From UMGS1766 sp963597355 (GTDB lineage: Bacteria > Bacillota > Clostridia > Oscillospirales > Oscillospiraceae), in the NCBI GenBank assembly GCA_963597355.1, contig CAVBPR010000013.1:62001-126000 (forward strand): a stretch of 64,000 nt of DNA. Direction: 5' to 3'. The notes beneath the pieces are model-generated. The model worked only from the letters and a program-made list of their open reading frames with translations. It did no database searches and had not been told where the DNA came from. Made by a program: the position numbers and the translations under genes. Of this stretch, positions 24,880 to 33,207 are shown piece after piece (position 1 is the first letter of the stretch; every line of letters begins with the position of its first letter).

Positions 24880-25896
24880 ATGGCAAAACCTTTGGCTGAT
24901 TACGTCAAGCTTCCTGAATTAGAAGAGTACAAAGAGTGGTTTAAGGACTTTGCAGATCTGTATCGCGAGGACGGCATTCTGCAGGTAACCTGGAAAACCA
25001 ACGACGGCCCCATGCATCACTCCGGCATGTCTCACCGCGCCTGCTCTCAGCTGACCCGCGTCCTGTCTCTGGACTTCAAAAACGAAATCATCATCTTCAC
25101 CCACATCGGTGACAGCTGGATGACTGAGTCTGACCCCAACGGTTGGGAGACCTACTCTGAACTGCCCACCGAGCGTTTCCAGCATCAGTATTTTGATGAT
25201 ACCAATCTGATCAAAAACATGGTGTTTGACCTGGATGTGCCCACCATCGGTGCAATCCCCGGCCCCGGTTTCCATTGGGACTCCGCCATGCTGTGTGATG
25301 TGACCATCGCCTCGGAGGACACCTGGATGGAAGTCCCCCATGCACACGGCGGTCTGGTTCCCGGCGACGGCATGGGCTTGATGGCACAGCACTACTTTGG
25401 CACCAAGCGCGGCAACTACTACATGATGACCGCTCGTCAGTGGACTGCACAGCAGATGCTGGATTGGGGCATGGTCAGCGAAGTGGTTCCCAAGGATCAG
25501 GTTATGCCTCGCGCATGGGAAATTGCCCGTATGTGGAAGACAATGCCCTATGAAAACCGCACCATCATGTCCAACCTGGCAAAGCGTCCTCTGAAGAAGC
25601 TGTTTGTGGAAGATCTGAAGCTGCACACCGTTTCCGAGCAGTACGGCTCTCTGCTCCGTATCGCCGCTGGCGAGATGGGCGACACCAATGCCGGTCAGCA
25701 GGACGAGAAATACATTAGCCAGACCAATGACTGGCGTTATTGCCACGATTGGATGCAGCAGGTTCCCACTCGTGAAAGCTGGCAGGGATTCCGCACCAAG
25801 CCCTTTGAGTGGTTCAAGGAAGTGGAAGCCGGTAAGGAGACCAACCCCTTTGACTCTTCCCGTCCTGTTAAGCCCTATCGTCCTGAGAAGGCTTGA
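24880..25896 (+). CDS. Crotonase-superfamily C-C hydrolase, 6-oxocamphor-hydrolase-like
   Basis: A 338-residue crotonase-fold protein, longer than enoyl-CoA hydratases (about 260) at both ends. The block VPHAHGGLVPGDGMG, with TKRGNYYMMTARQWTAQQML and VMPRAWEIAR, resembles 6-oxocamphor hydrolase (OCH), a CoA-independent retro-Claisen beta-diketone hydrolase, more than hydratases. By my alignment His132 (GPGFHWD), His154 and Asp163 (PGDG) correspond to OCH His122, His145 and Asp154. The glutamates of enoyl-CoA hydratase are not evident. Strong codon bias suggests high expression. It follows a CoA-transferase under a LysR regulator, suggesting cleavage of a cyclic or beta-diketo acid. Enoyl-CoA hydratase activity remains the alternative. 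Confidence 0.75.
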   Translation: MAKPLADYVKLPELEEYKEWFKDFADLYREDGILQVTWKTNDGPMHHSGMSHRACSQLTRVLSLDFKNEIIIFTHIGDSWMTESDPNGWETYSELPTERFQHQYFDDTNLIKNMVFDLDVPTIGAIPGPGFHWDSAMLCDVTIASEDTWMEVPHAHGGLVPGDGMGLMAQHYFGTKRGNYYMMTARQWTAQQMLDWGMVSEVVPKDQVMPRAWEIARMWKTMPYENRTIMSNLAKRPLKKLFVEDLKLHTVSEQYGSLLRIAAGEMGDTNAGQQDEKYISQTNDWRYCHDWMQQVPTRESWQGFRTKPFEWFKEVEAGKETNPFDSSRPVKPYRPEKA

Positions 25897-25942
25897 TTCT
25901 CAATACCAAAGCGAACCCAGTAGTTTCCCCTCTCATTTCATT

Positions 25943-25981
25943 GAGAACCCCAGCTCCGCATCAAGCAGAGCTGGGGTTCTC
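25943..25981. terminator. Terminator after the crotonase-family gene
   Basis: Fourteen-pair perfect stem (GAGAACCCCAGCTC and its complement) with an 11-base loop, 46 bases after the stop codon. The U-tract is poor, but the stem is strong. Confidence 0.6.
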
Positions 25982-26023
25982 CCATTCGGATGCTGTCGCA
26001 AACCGCATCAACATTTCTTAATA

Positions 26024-26066
26024 AAAATCCGGGGAGAAAGGCAGATTTCCTTTCTCCCCGGATTTT
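26024..26066. terminator. Bidirectional terminator before the SGNH-like gene
   Basis: An 18-base arm (AAAATCCGGGGAGAAAGG) and its complement around CAGATTT, giving A/U-rich tails on both strands. It ends the minus-strand Dlt-like cassette and backs up the preceding plus-strand terminator. Confidence 0.7.
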
Positions 26067-26120
26067 CTACTGAAATAATGACAGGTTTAACATAAGGGAA
26101 CAGAACCGTCTGTTTTCTCA

Positions 26121-27038
26121 TCATCCCTGCTGTTCATATGCTTTCAGGTCTTCCGCCCAACTTTCATATCCTGCCTCATTCCGATGATCGGTCAAGAGGT
26201 TCTGTTGGGACAAATAATTTCCGATCCAGGCAGTCAATTTACTTGCACCGGAAACATTTAAATGGTCGCCGCCATCCAATGCATCCGTATTCCAGTCAAT
26301 GCCCAGCTCATCCAACATCAAATTAAAATCAAGATAAGTAATGTCATTTTCCTGCGCATAACTGGAAAGTCCATTGTGCCGGGCGTAGGTCCAGCAAGCC
26401 GGTGAAGGGGCACTATACAAAATCAACTGAATTCCCTCTTGCTTGCAAAGTGCTACAATCTGGTTTAAAAACAGCTGCTGTGCCTGAGGAACGGACGATA
26501 CCGCATCGGTTGGCTGGGTGTATTCTCCCCGGGTATAGGGCTGCACGTTTGTAGCATAGTGAAAGCCGCGGTTGATATCCAGTTGGGTTGACGCTTTCTC
26601 CCCTGTAAACAGCTTTTTCCACCGATCATGATAGCAATACGCCGGCAACAGGCGCCCAGTTGTAGACTGCATAATCTTTTCCATCTCTCCGACAACGCCA
26701 TGGCTTCCAAAAAGCATGTTCGCTTCCATTAGGATCACCTTTGGATGACGCGTCGTCAGGATGTCCTCCAAATTATACAAATCGTCCTGCAGGCGCTGAC
26801 CCGGTGCAGCACAGTTATAGCCGCTGAATCCGTGATCACGCCATAATTGCATTGGCGACACCGAGGCCCATGCCTGGCTATCTCCCAAAACAAGATAGTC
26901 CAGATCCCCTTCCAGCGCTTTCGGCACACCGCCGGTAACCGTCTTAGGAAGAAAAACCGGTTTCAGCAGCGCTACAATGAAGACGAATACCAGTGCGAAG
27001 ACGACGGTTTTCGCAATATGTTTCCACATTTGTTTCAT
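26121..27038 (-). CDS. Membrane-anchored SGNH/DltD-AlgJ-like protein
   Basis: A 305-residue protein with one N-terminal membrane segment (KTVVFALVFVFIVALLKPVF, about residues 8-30) and an outside SGNH-hydrolase-like domain. LVLGDSQAWASV supplies the GDS serine, and the C-terminal GGDHLN supplies the Asp-x-His pair. This matches proteins that work with MBOAT acyltransferases (DltD, AlgJ/AlgX, PatB types) to transfer acyl groups to extracellular polymers. The ATG at 27038 has GGAGGGCGGGGG before it and lies 14 bases after the MBOAT gene. It is the last gene of the cassette. Confidence 0.8.
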   Translation of the reverse strand: MKQMWKHIAKTVVFALVFVFIVALLKPVFLPKTVTGGVPKALEGDLDYLVLGDSQAWASVSPMQLWRDHGFSGYNCAAPGQRLQDDLYNLEDILTTRHPKVILMEANMLFGSHGVVGEMEKIMQSTTGRLLPAYCYHDRWKKLFTGEKASTQLDINRGFHYATNVQPYTRGEYTQPTDAVSSVPQAQQLFLNQIVALCKQEGIQLILYSAPSPACWTYARHNGLSSYAQENDITYLDFNLMLDELGIDWNTDALDGGDHLNVSGASKLTAWIGNYLSQQNLLTDHRNEAGYESWAEDLKAYEQQG

Positions 27039-27052
27039 TGCCCCCGCCCTCC

Positions 27053-28618
27053 TTAAAACCGAGCATAAATCAAATCTGCTTCTGTATATCCTGTACCATA
27101 AGCTCCAAAAATCAGAACCACCAGGATACACAGCAGATAAATGCACCAGCGGGCAGCAATCGGTTTTTCAGCGATCCATTCCCGAATGGAAATTCCCTTT
27201 TCATGCACGATGCCAACGAATAATACAACCAGCAGTCCACATGCGACAACCGCATAGTCCAGCCCATCAATACTTAGACTCAACAGATTCTGCGCCGTCA
27301 GTGCAGACTTGCCTGACCAGGTGAAGATGGAAACAAACATTTGAATGCCTACGCCGAGAGAAGACGCATTGAAGAACATCTCGCCGGTGAAAATGATCAC
27401 CATCATTTTCAAAGCCTGAATTCCGCGCCAATACCAGCTTTTCCTGGAAATGGACAGTCGCTGGGTCGTTTTTTCCACCAGCGGTTCAATCAGCTCGCCT
27501 AATACAATCAGAACGAAGTAGTACATTCCGTAGAAGATGTATTGCGTTCCTACACCATGCCACAATCCGTTACTAATCCAGACCGCAAAAAGCGGAATCA
27601 GTGTTTGAGCAATCTGACCATAGTGCTTCCCCAATTTTTTTCGCGCGTTCTTTCCCAGTTTTTTGATTCCACCAGTCAAAGAAAGCGGGTAAAAAATGTA
27701 GTCCTTAAACCAGGTACCCAACGTAATGTGCCAGCGGCGCCAGAATTCTGACGGAGTTTTGGCAAAGAAGGGCTGGCGGAAATTTTCCGGCAGCGTTATG
27801 CCAAAAATTTCGCCTGTTCCGATGGTAATGTCAATGCAGCCGGAGAAGTCGGTATAAAGCTGGAATGTATACAGCACAGCAGCCAGCGCAACCATAGCTC
27901 CGCCATATTGGGAGTGCTCCTTGAACGCCAACTTCACCAGAGGGTTCAACCGGTCTGCAATCACAATTTTTTTGAACAGGCCCCACAAGATACGCTGGGC
28001 ACCAAAGGTTACATTCCGGTATTGCAGCGGCTCCCCTGCCCACAATTTGTTTGCCACATCACCATAACGGCAAATCGGTCCTTCCATAATGGTGGGGAAA
28101 AATGTTAAGAACAACGCCATTCGGGCAAAATTATGTTCTGCTGGAATCTTTTTATAATAGACATCCACCAGATAACTTACGGCTTCCAGCGTATAGAACG
28201 AAATTCCCAACGGAGCAGCTACTGCCGGCACGGTAAGACCCGCTCCAAACAGATTCAGCAATTCCGTGAAGGCTCCGCAAAACTTTAAAACAACCAAAAT
28301 ACCCAACACAAGACCAACGCCTATCCAGAGGATACCTCGCGTCGCCCGCCGCGTTTTTGCTCGTTGAGTCTTTTTATCCGCTCCTTGCTGAAGCAGAAGG
28401 TCTCCCTTGTTTTGTCTCCACTCGAGCCATCGACCCACAAAATAGGTAACAAGCGATGTAGCGATTGGATATACGATGAGCTTTTTGCTCATCTGGAAGA
28501 AAAACGCCGCACTGGCCAGCAAAAGCAGCCAGCCTCTCAGCTTCCGAGGCAGTATTCCATATGCAATCACTGCCCCGGGCAGGAAAATAAGCAGGTAGAG
28601 TAATGTAGTATAGGTCAT
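27053..28618 (-). CDS. MBOAT-family membrane O-acyltransferase (DltB/AlgI-like)
   Basis: A 521-residue polytopic protein with about ten hydrophobic segments. Family cues are FPTIMEGPICRY, FFAKTPSEFWRRWHITLGTWF and the active-site histidine in SNGLWHGVGTQYIFYG. MBOAT proteins move acyl groups from a carrier inside the cell to an acceptor outside. The ATG directly follows the stop of the carrier-protein gene (TAAATG), and an SGNH-like partner follows. In contrast with DltB (about 400 residues) it is longer, as in AlgI. Confidence 0.9.
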   Translation of the reverse strand: MTYTTLLYLLIFLPGAVIAYGILPRKLRGWLLLLASAAFFFQMSKKLIVYPIATSLVTYFVGRWLEWRQNKGDLLLQQGADKKTQRAKTRRATRGILWIGVGLVLGILVVLKFCGAFTELLNLFGAGLTVPAVAAPLGISFYTLEAVSYLVDVYYKKIPAEHNFARMALFLTFFPTIMEGPICRYGDVANKLWAGEPLQYRNVTFGAQRILWGLFKKIVIADRLNPLVKLAFKEHSQYGGAMVALAAVLYTFQLYTDFSGCIDITIGTGEIFGITLPENFRQPFFAKTPSEFWRRWHITLGTWFKDYIFYPLSLTGGIKKLGKNARKKLGKHYGQIAQTLIPLFAVWISNGLWHGVGTQYIFYGMYYFVLIVLGELIEPLVEKTTQRLSISRKSWYWRGIQALKMMVIIFTGEMFFNASSLGVGIQMFVSIFTWSGKSALTAQNLLSLSIDGLDYAVVACGLLVVLFVGIVHEKGISIREWIAEKPIAARWCIYLLCILVVLIFGAYGTGYTEADLIYARF

Positions 28619-28849
28619 TTATGCATCCTGCTGCAGCCGCTGTACCATAGCCCAGATAGCTTTCGCTGAATTAAAATTGTCCGGAATAAGATCGGTGGGT
28701 GTCACTTGCACGTCGAAATGATCCTCCAGCTCCGTGACCAATTGCAGCAGGGACAGGGAATCCAAATGACCGTCATCGATCAAATGCTCGTCTTTCTCAT
28801 AGTCGTTATCCGGATCAATATCCTCTAAAATTTCCAACAGTTCTTCCAT
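28619..28849 (-). CDS. Acyl/aminoacyl carrier protein (DltC-like)
   Basis: A 76-residue acidic carrier protein. HLDSLSLLQLVTELEDHF contains Ser31, the phosphopantetheine attachment site, at the start of helix II. It probably carries the residue activated by the adenylation enzyme of the same operon and hands it to the MBOAT protein. Clearly distinct from the fatty-acid AcpP at 33 kb. Confidence 0.88.
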   Translation of the reverse strand: MEELLEILEDIDPDNDYEKDEHLIDDGHLDSLSLLQLVTELEDHFDVQVTPTDLIPDNFNSAKAIWAMVQRLQQDA

Positions 28850-28891
28850 TGTAAAACACTCCTTGTTTCGTTTTATATGCTTTCTATATTT

Positions 28892-30052
28892 TTATATCCC
28901 ATTCAACGGATCCGTCTGTATTCGCTCGCGCACAAGACGCAATCCATCTTTTTGGGAATAAAGCGCAATCTGCGGCAAATCACGGCTCAGGAACAATGCA
29001 ATTCCCTCCAGCGGAGAATAGGCTCCCGTCATATCAAACAGAAGTGCATCCCCTCGCTGTGGATCTGCCAATTGAAATTCCTTCAGCAGAATATCATTTG
29101 TTGTACACAGCGCTCCGCAAACGGTATAAGGCAATTCCTCGCCAGACCGCTGAGGCAGGCAGGTGACTGGCGGACGCTTTGTTGCAAGCAACTGGCCATA
29201 ATAGTTCACCTGATGGATGCCGCCGTCCACAATGCAGTAGTGATGATCTAAATTTGACTTTACATCCACAATGCGCGTGGCGTAGGTTCCGGAACATGCT
29301 GCAAAATAACGCCCCATTTCCAGCGTAACGCGCCCCTGCCAACGCATTTCCTGCAGCTTCTCTGCAAGCGCTGTGACAATTTCCGGAGCTGCATCCTCCT
29401 CGCCTTCAAAATAGCTGACAGGAAGACCCGGACCGTACTCCAGCCGCTGTGCCTTCCATCCAAGCTCTGCCTCTAAACAGCACAGAAACTCGTCCAATTC
29501 ATCCAGCTCTTTCAGAATGCGCTTTGCTTTCTTCTTTTGTGTCCCGGTAAAATAATGTATTCCAATCGGTTCCAGCCAGGGATGCTCCGTCTGAATCAAT
29601 TTCTTGATTTCATTCGGATCCATACCAAATTGACTTCCGTTGCTCAGACGCAGCAGCACAGGCAGCTTTACCTGATGCGCTTGCGCAGATGCACCCAACA
29701 ACTCCCACTGGAGCGGCGATTCCGCCGTATAAATCAGCTTATCGCCCTGTCGAGACACAACATACTCTATGTCTTCCGGTGATTTATATACTCCGGAGAG
29801 CACCACCTTAGACAGGTCGATTCCTGCCCGCTGGCAAATCCGAAATTCGCCAGGTGAGCAAACTTCAAAATGATCCACCGCCGGTTCCATTCCCTGGATC
29901 AGGAAAGGATTTGCCTTTACTGCATAACAAAGCTCAACCCACTCCGGCAATTGCGCCCGCAGATTCTCTACGCGCTGAACTGCCGCATCCGTGTTAAACA
30001 CATAAAAGGGAGTGGAGATCTGATCCAACGCCTTGCGTTTCCACTCATCCAT
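28892..30052 (-). CDS. PLP-dependent fold-III decarboxylase (DAP/ornithine decarboxylase-like)
   Basis: A 386-residue protein of the alanine-racemase-like barrel family. CYAVKANP gives the PLP lysine; other parts are HFEVCSPGE, IHYFTGTQ in the place of the usual HxGS, EMGRYFAACSG (phosphate and Arg region) and the C-terminal CGALCTTNDIL, which keeps the Cys and Asp of the active site. It starts at ATG 30052 and overlaps the adenylation gene by eight bases. Related decarboxylases accompany AMP ligases and carrier proteins in exosortase-associated loci. Here it may make the amine or modified residue loaded on the carrier. The substrate is unknown. Confidence 0.82.
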   Translation of the reverse strand: MDEWKRKALDQISTPFYVFNTDAAVQRVENLRAQLPEWVELCYAVKANPFLIQGMEPAVDHFEVCSPGEFRICQRAGIDLSKVVLSGVYKSPEDIEYVVSRQGDKLIYTAESPLQWELLGASAQAHQVKLPVLLRLSNGSQFGMDPNEIKKLIQTEHPWLEPIGIHYFTGTQKKKAKRILKELDELDEFLCCLEAELGWKAQRLEYGPGLPVSYFEGEEDAAPEIVTALAEKLQEMRWQGRVTLEMGRYFAACSGTYATRIVDVKSNLDHHYCIVDGGIHQVNYYGQLLATKRPPVTCLPQRSGEELPYTVCGALCTTNDILLKEFQLADPQRGDALLFDMTGAYSPLEGIALFLSRDLPQIALYSQKDGLRLVRERIQTDPLNGI

Positions 30053-31565
30053 GCCGTTTTTCCCTCGCTTTCGCCAACAGCGCTTTGCGATCCATTTTTC
30101 CATTTGCCGTAATCGGAAGGGCTTCCAACTGTTTCATCGTGTTCGGAATCATATAGGTTGGCAAAACATCATAGAGCGCTTTTTTCAAATCTTTCGACTC
30201 CATGGCTCCAACGTAGAAGGCAATCAATCGGCTACGGTCATGATCATACACGCAGCAACACCGCTCAATCCCCTGCTGCATATTGATTGCCGCCTCAATT
30301 TCCTCCAGTTCGATCCGATGTCCCATGTGCTTGATCTGAAAATCCTTACGCCCGGCAAAATACAAGTCGCCATTCTCGCCATAATAAGCCAAATCACCAG
30401 TGCGATAAATGCGCTCGGGATAATGGGGGTTTACCGGATTGATCACGAATGCTTTTTCCGTCTGTTCCGGTGCATTCCAGTAGCCCAGCGCCAGTGCGGT
30501 ACCCGCTACGCACAGTTCTCCCTGTTCGCCGCTGCCCTTAACCAGCTGGTTATCGAAATTAAGCAAAAACACCTTTTCATTTGGGAAAGGCTGTCCAATG
30601 GGAAGCGTCTCTCCCTCCTCCACCATGTGGTCAATCCGATAATAGGTGCAATTGCAGGTGATCTCTGTCGGACCGTACAAATTGACATAGGATGCGTTCG
30701 GCAAATACTGCTGCCACTGGCGCAAAAATTTGATGGGCATCTGTTCCCCGCTAAACAGCACCTTATTGACCGATTCCGGAATACGATAGGTAAAGCCCCG
30801 AAACTGAGCAATCAGGCACAGTGCAGACACTGCCCAAATCAATGTCGTCACCTTATGTTCACAAAGGTAGTCCAGCAGCTGAGTCACAACGGAAAAATAT
30901 TTCTTCGGTACTAACACCAGGGTGGCTCCTGTTTTCAGCGCAGAATAAATATCCTTTACCGAAACATCAAAATCAAAGGGAGCCTGATTGGCCAGTACAT
31001 CATCCTCTGTAATATGGAACAGATCCGGAAACACCCCAATGAAATCGATAACGGATCGATGGCTGACCACCACACCCTTAGGCGTTCCTGTAGACCCTGA
31101 TGTAAAATTGCAATACAGGGGATCGGTATCGTAACTTTTACGGCGGAGTGCTTCCAACCGTTCCGGCTCCACCGGAGCGGAAATCAAATCCTCATAGCAG
31201 AGCACCTGTCCCGGCAACGCTTCCTCCTGCCACTTATTTGCCCCGGTTTTTGTCGTAATTACGACAGAAGACTGAGCCACAGAAAGAATCTGTTCCAGTC
31301 TGGAGCGAGGTTGTTCCGGACTAATATAAACATAGAATCCGCCTGCATATACAATGCCAAGAAAAGTTGCCAATGCAGAGATTGATTTCTCCATCCATAC
31401 GACAACCGGCTGACGCGGCGAAACATGATGGCTCAATGCGCTGCCAATCTGTTGTGCTGATTGAAGCAGCTGAGCATAGGTGCAGTTGGAATCCGGATCG
31501 ATCACTGCGATCTTGTTCGGCACACGCGCTGCAGAGTGCTCTAAATAGGACAATACATTTGTCAT
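30045..31565 (-). CDS. Free-standing amino-acid adenylation enzyme (DltA/NRPS A-domain-like)
   Basis: A 506-residue AMP-forming ligase. Core motifs: A3 CNFTSGSTGTPKGV, A4 FDFDVSVKD with an aspartate that usually holds an amino group, A5 NLYGPTEITCNCT, A7 YRTGDLAYYGENGD, A8 GRKDFQIKHMGHRIELEEIE and A10 ITANGKMDRKAL. DltA has the same design and charges D-alanine onto DltC. The presence of a decarboxylase gene directly after suggests another substrate or a later change to it. First gene of a five-gene minus-strand operon (adenylation, decarboxylase, carrier, MBOAT, SGNH). The ATG follows AAAGGAGATGGCGCG. Confidence 0.88.
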   Translation of the reverse strand: MTNVLSYLEHSAARVPNKIAVIDPDSNCTYAQLLQSAQQIGSALSHHVSPRQPVVVWMEKSISALATFLGIVYAGGFYVYISPEQPRSRLEQILSVAQSSVVITTKTGANKWQEEALPGQVLCYEDLISAPVEPERLEALRRKSYDTDPLYCNFTSGSTGTPKGVVVSHRSVIDFIGVFPDLFHITEDDVLANQAPFDFDVSVKDIYSALKTGATLVLVPKKYFSVVTQLLDYLCEHKVTTLIWAVSALCLIAQFRGFTYRIPESVNKVLFSGEQMPIKFLRQWQQYLPNASYVNLYGPTEITCNCTYYRIDHMVEEGETLPIGQPFPNEKVFLLNFDNQLVKGSGEQGELCVAGTALALGYWNAPEQTEKAFVINPVNPHYPERIYRTGDLAYYGENGDLYFAGRKDFQIKHMGHRIELEEIEAAINMQQGIERCCCVYDHDRSRLIAFYVGAMESKDLKKALYDVLPTYMIPNTMKQLEALPITANGKMDRKALLAKAREKRHG

Positions 31566-31678
31566 CGCGCCATCTCCTTTCCAGTATTTTATCGCCTGAT
31601 TATCTTACCACAATTTTGCATAAAAGCACAGATTGCCTTTCTTAAGAAGGCTTAAAGTTTCTCTTGCAAAGTGCATAC

Positions 31679-31717
31679 AAAAATGGTTGGCAATTTTAAA
31701 AATTGTCAACCATTTTT
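31679..31717. terminator. Bidirectional terminator between the Zn-ribbon protein gene and the Dlt-like cassette
   Basis: Arms AAAAATGGTTGGCAATTTT and its near-complement (19 bases, one G-U pair position) give five Ts on the plus strand and the same on the minus strand. It ends the 31.8-32.7 kb transcript, about 80 bases after its stop codon. Confidence 0.75.
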
Positions 31718-31795
31718 GCACATATCGTGAAATTATAGCAATTGTAGCTTCAGGACAAAGCAACCGCTTAACTGTATTTCGCGTGGAGAAACTTG

Positions 31796-32698
31796 TCAGC
31801 CCTTAACACGAATGGTCACTGTTGTGCTAACGCCGCCGGAAGCCACGGTCATAGACGTTTTACCGGGAGTAACGCCGACGCAGTTGCCACTGGCATCCAC
31901 CGTTGCAATGCTGCCGTCTGCAATCGCCCATTCATAGTTTGCGCCGTCTCCTCCTGTGGCTTTAAACGGGATGCTCTCGCCCACGCCAATGGTAAAATCG
32001 CCATCCATGGTATTTCCATAAGCAGTCACTGTAATCGCTTCAACCTGCGCTGCAGGAGCCGCCGCATTGCAGGTAACTACGCAGGTGGCCGTCTGTCCGC
32101 CAGCGCTTGCAAAAATGCCGCAGCTGCCGCCGCCTACATACGTCACATTTCCCGACTCATCTACCGTGGCCACTTCCAGATTGTCTGAGGACCATGTCAC
32201 AGTTCCCGTCCAGTCTGCCGGATCAATTGCTACAGTGAGTGTAGCGGTACCTCCGGCATCCAATGTCAGTTCCGTCTGGCTTAATACAAGGCTGTTGACC
32301 GGAGCATCTTCTGTACCGCCGTCCGCACTCGTGTCATCGATGTAAGATACGATACCGCTCTGGCTGCCGGTTGCCGTATCACTCCCCGATGTCAACGAGG
32401 CGAGCAATGGCTTCACCAGAACAACCACTAAAATAATCGCAACGATCACAAGAACAATTGCAATGGCAAGACCGACATAGGCCATCGGACTGCGCGCTCC
32501 GCCATAACCGCCGCCCCGTGTATTTGTACGTACACGCGAACCTCCGGAACGGCTGCTGCGATCCGACGCCCCGCGAACTTTCTTTCCGTTGGCCGCAGTA
32601 TTGCAGAAGGGGCAGGCTTTATACATCGGGGCATAGTCCTCACCGCAGAATTTGCAGTGAATCAGCTCCGGTTGATTGTCGCTGTAGTAATCATCCAT
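31796..32698 (-). CDS. Zinc-ribbon membrane protein with extracellular Ig-like (BIG2) domain
   Basis: A 300-residue protein. Residues 15-32 form a zinc ribbon (CKFCGEDYAPMYKACPFC). A Ser/Arg/Gly-rich linker precedes one membrane segment (about 72-97, VGLAIAIVLVIVAIILVVVL). Outside there is a Thr/Ser-rich linker and one or two BIG2-like domains (about 135-300) with VTWSSDNLEVATVDESGNVT and WAIADGSIATVDASG. The positively charged ribbon side should be in the cytoplasm. Such proteins are common in clostridia with unknown function, perhaps as surface or stress sensors. An AGGAGG site precedes the ATG. Confidence 0.8.
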   Translation of the reverse strand: MDDYYSDNQPELIHCKFCGEDYAPMYKACPFCNTAANGKKVRGASDRSSRSGGSRVRTNTRGGGYGGARSPMAYVGLAIAIVLVIVAIILVVVLVKPLLASLTSGSDTATGSQSGIVSYIDDTSADGGTEDAPVNSLVLSQTELTLDAGGTATLTVAIDPADWTGTVTWSSDNLEVATVDESGNVTYVGGGSCGIFASAGGQTATCVVTCNAAAPAAQVEAITVTAYGNTMDGDFTIGVGESIPFKATGGDGANYEWAIADGSIATVDASGNCVGVTPGKTSMTVASGGVSTTVTIRVKG

Positions 32699-32738
32699 CT
32701 GGAAAACCTCCTAATCTGTATACATAACACACAACTGT

Positions 32739-32768
32739 ATCATAACCCATAATCATGCTTTTCGTCAA
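32739..32768 (-). promoter_or_regulatory. Promoter of the Zn-ribbon membrane protein gene
   Basis: Minus-strand TTGACG (32768-32763) and TATGAT (32744-32739), spacer 18, about 35 bases before the start codon. Confidence 0.55.
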
Positions 32769-32834
32769 CCTTTGAGCAGAATTCTTCTTCCCCCGTTTTT
32801 TGCCTTGAAAAGCTACGGATAGCCAGTGAAAATC

Positions 32835-32863
32835 TTGACAAATCTCCTCCGAACCGATATAGT
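32835..32863 (+). promoter_or_regulatory. Promoter of the fatty-acid synthesis operon
   Basis: TTGACA (32835-32840) and TATAGT (32858-32863) with a 17-base spacer. The leader to acpP is about 100 bases. I saw no convincing FapR- or FabT-like operator in it. Confidence 0.75.
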
Positions 32864-32970
32864 ATGATAAGTTATTGTATTGTTGTGTGCTGAGCACTTT
32901 CCCTCGTTAATTCGGCAGGGATAAACATACAACTAAGAAAAAAGGTTTTGTTTTACAGGAGGAAATCATT

Positions 32971-33195
32971 ATGGATATCTACGCTAAGCTGACTGAGGTT
33001 CTGGCTGATCACACTGGTCGCGACGCTTCTGAATTCACCCGCGATACCACATTTGAGAGCCTGGGTATTGACTCTCTGGAGACCGTTGAAATGGTCATGG
33101 AGCTGGAAGAAGAGCTGGACGCTGAGCTGGAACTGGAAGAGAAGATGAACACCATCGGTGAGCTGGTGGACTTCATCGAGAGCAAGCTGGGCTAA
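32971..33195 (+). CDS. acpP: Acyl carrier protein
   Basis: A 74-residue acidic protein. ESLGIDSLETVEMVMELEEE carries Ser35, which receives phosphopantetheine. The Glu-rich helix II and III match fatty-acid AcpP. An AGGAGG site precedes the ATG, and codon use is that of a highly expressed gene. First gene of the fab-acc operon, 12 bases before fabD. Confidence 0.95.
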   Translation: MDIYAKLTEVLADHTGRDASEFTRDTTFESLGIDSLETVEMVMELEEELDAELELEEKMNTIGELVDFIESKLG

Positions 33196-33207
33196 TTGTC
33201 GTAATCC

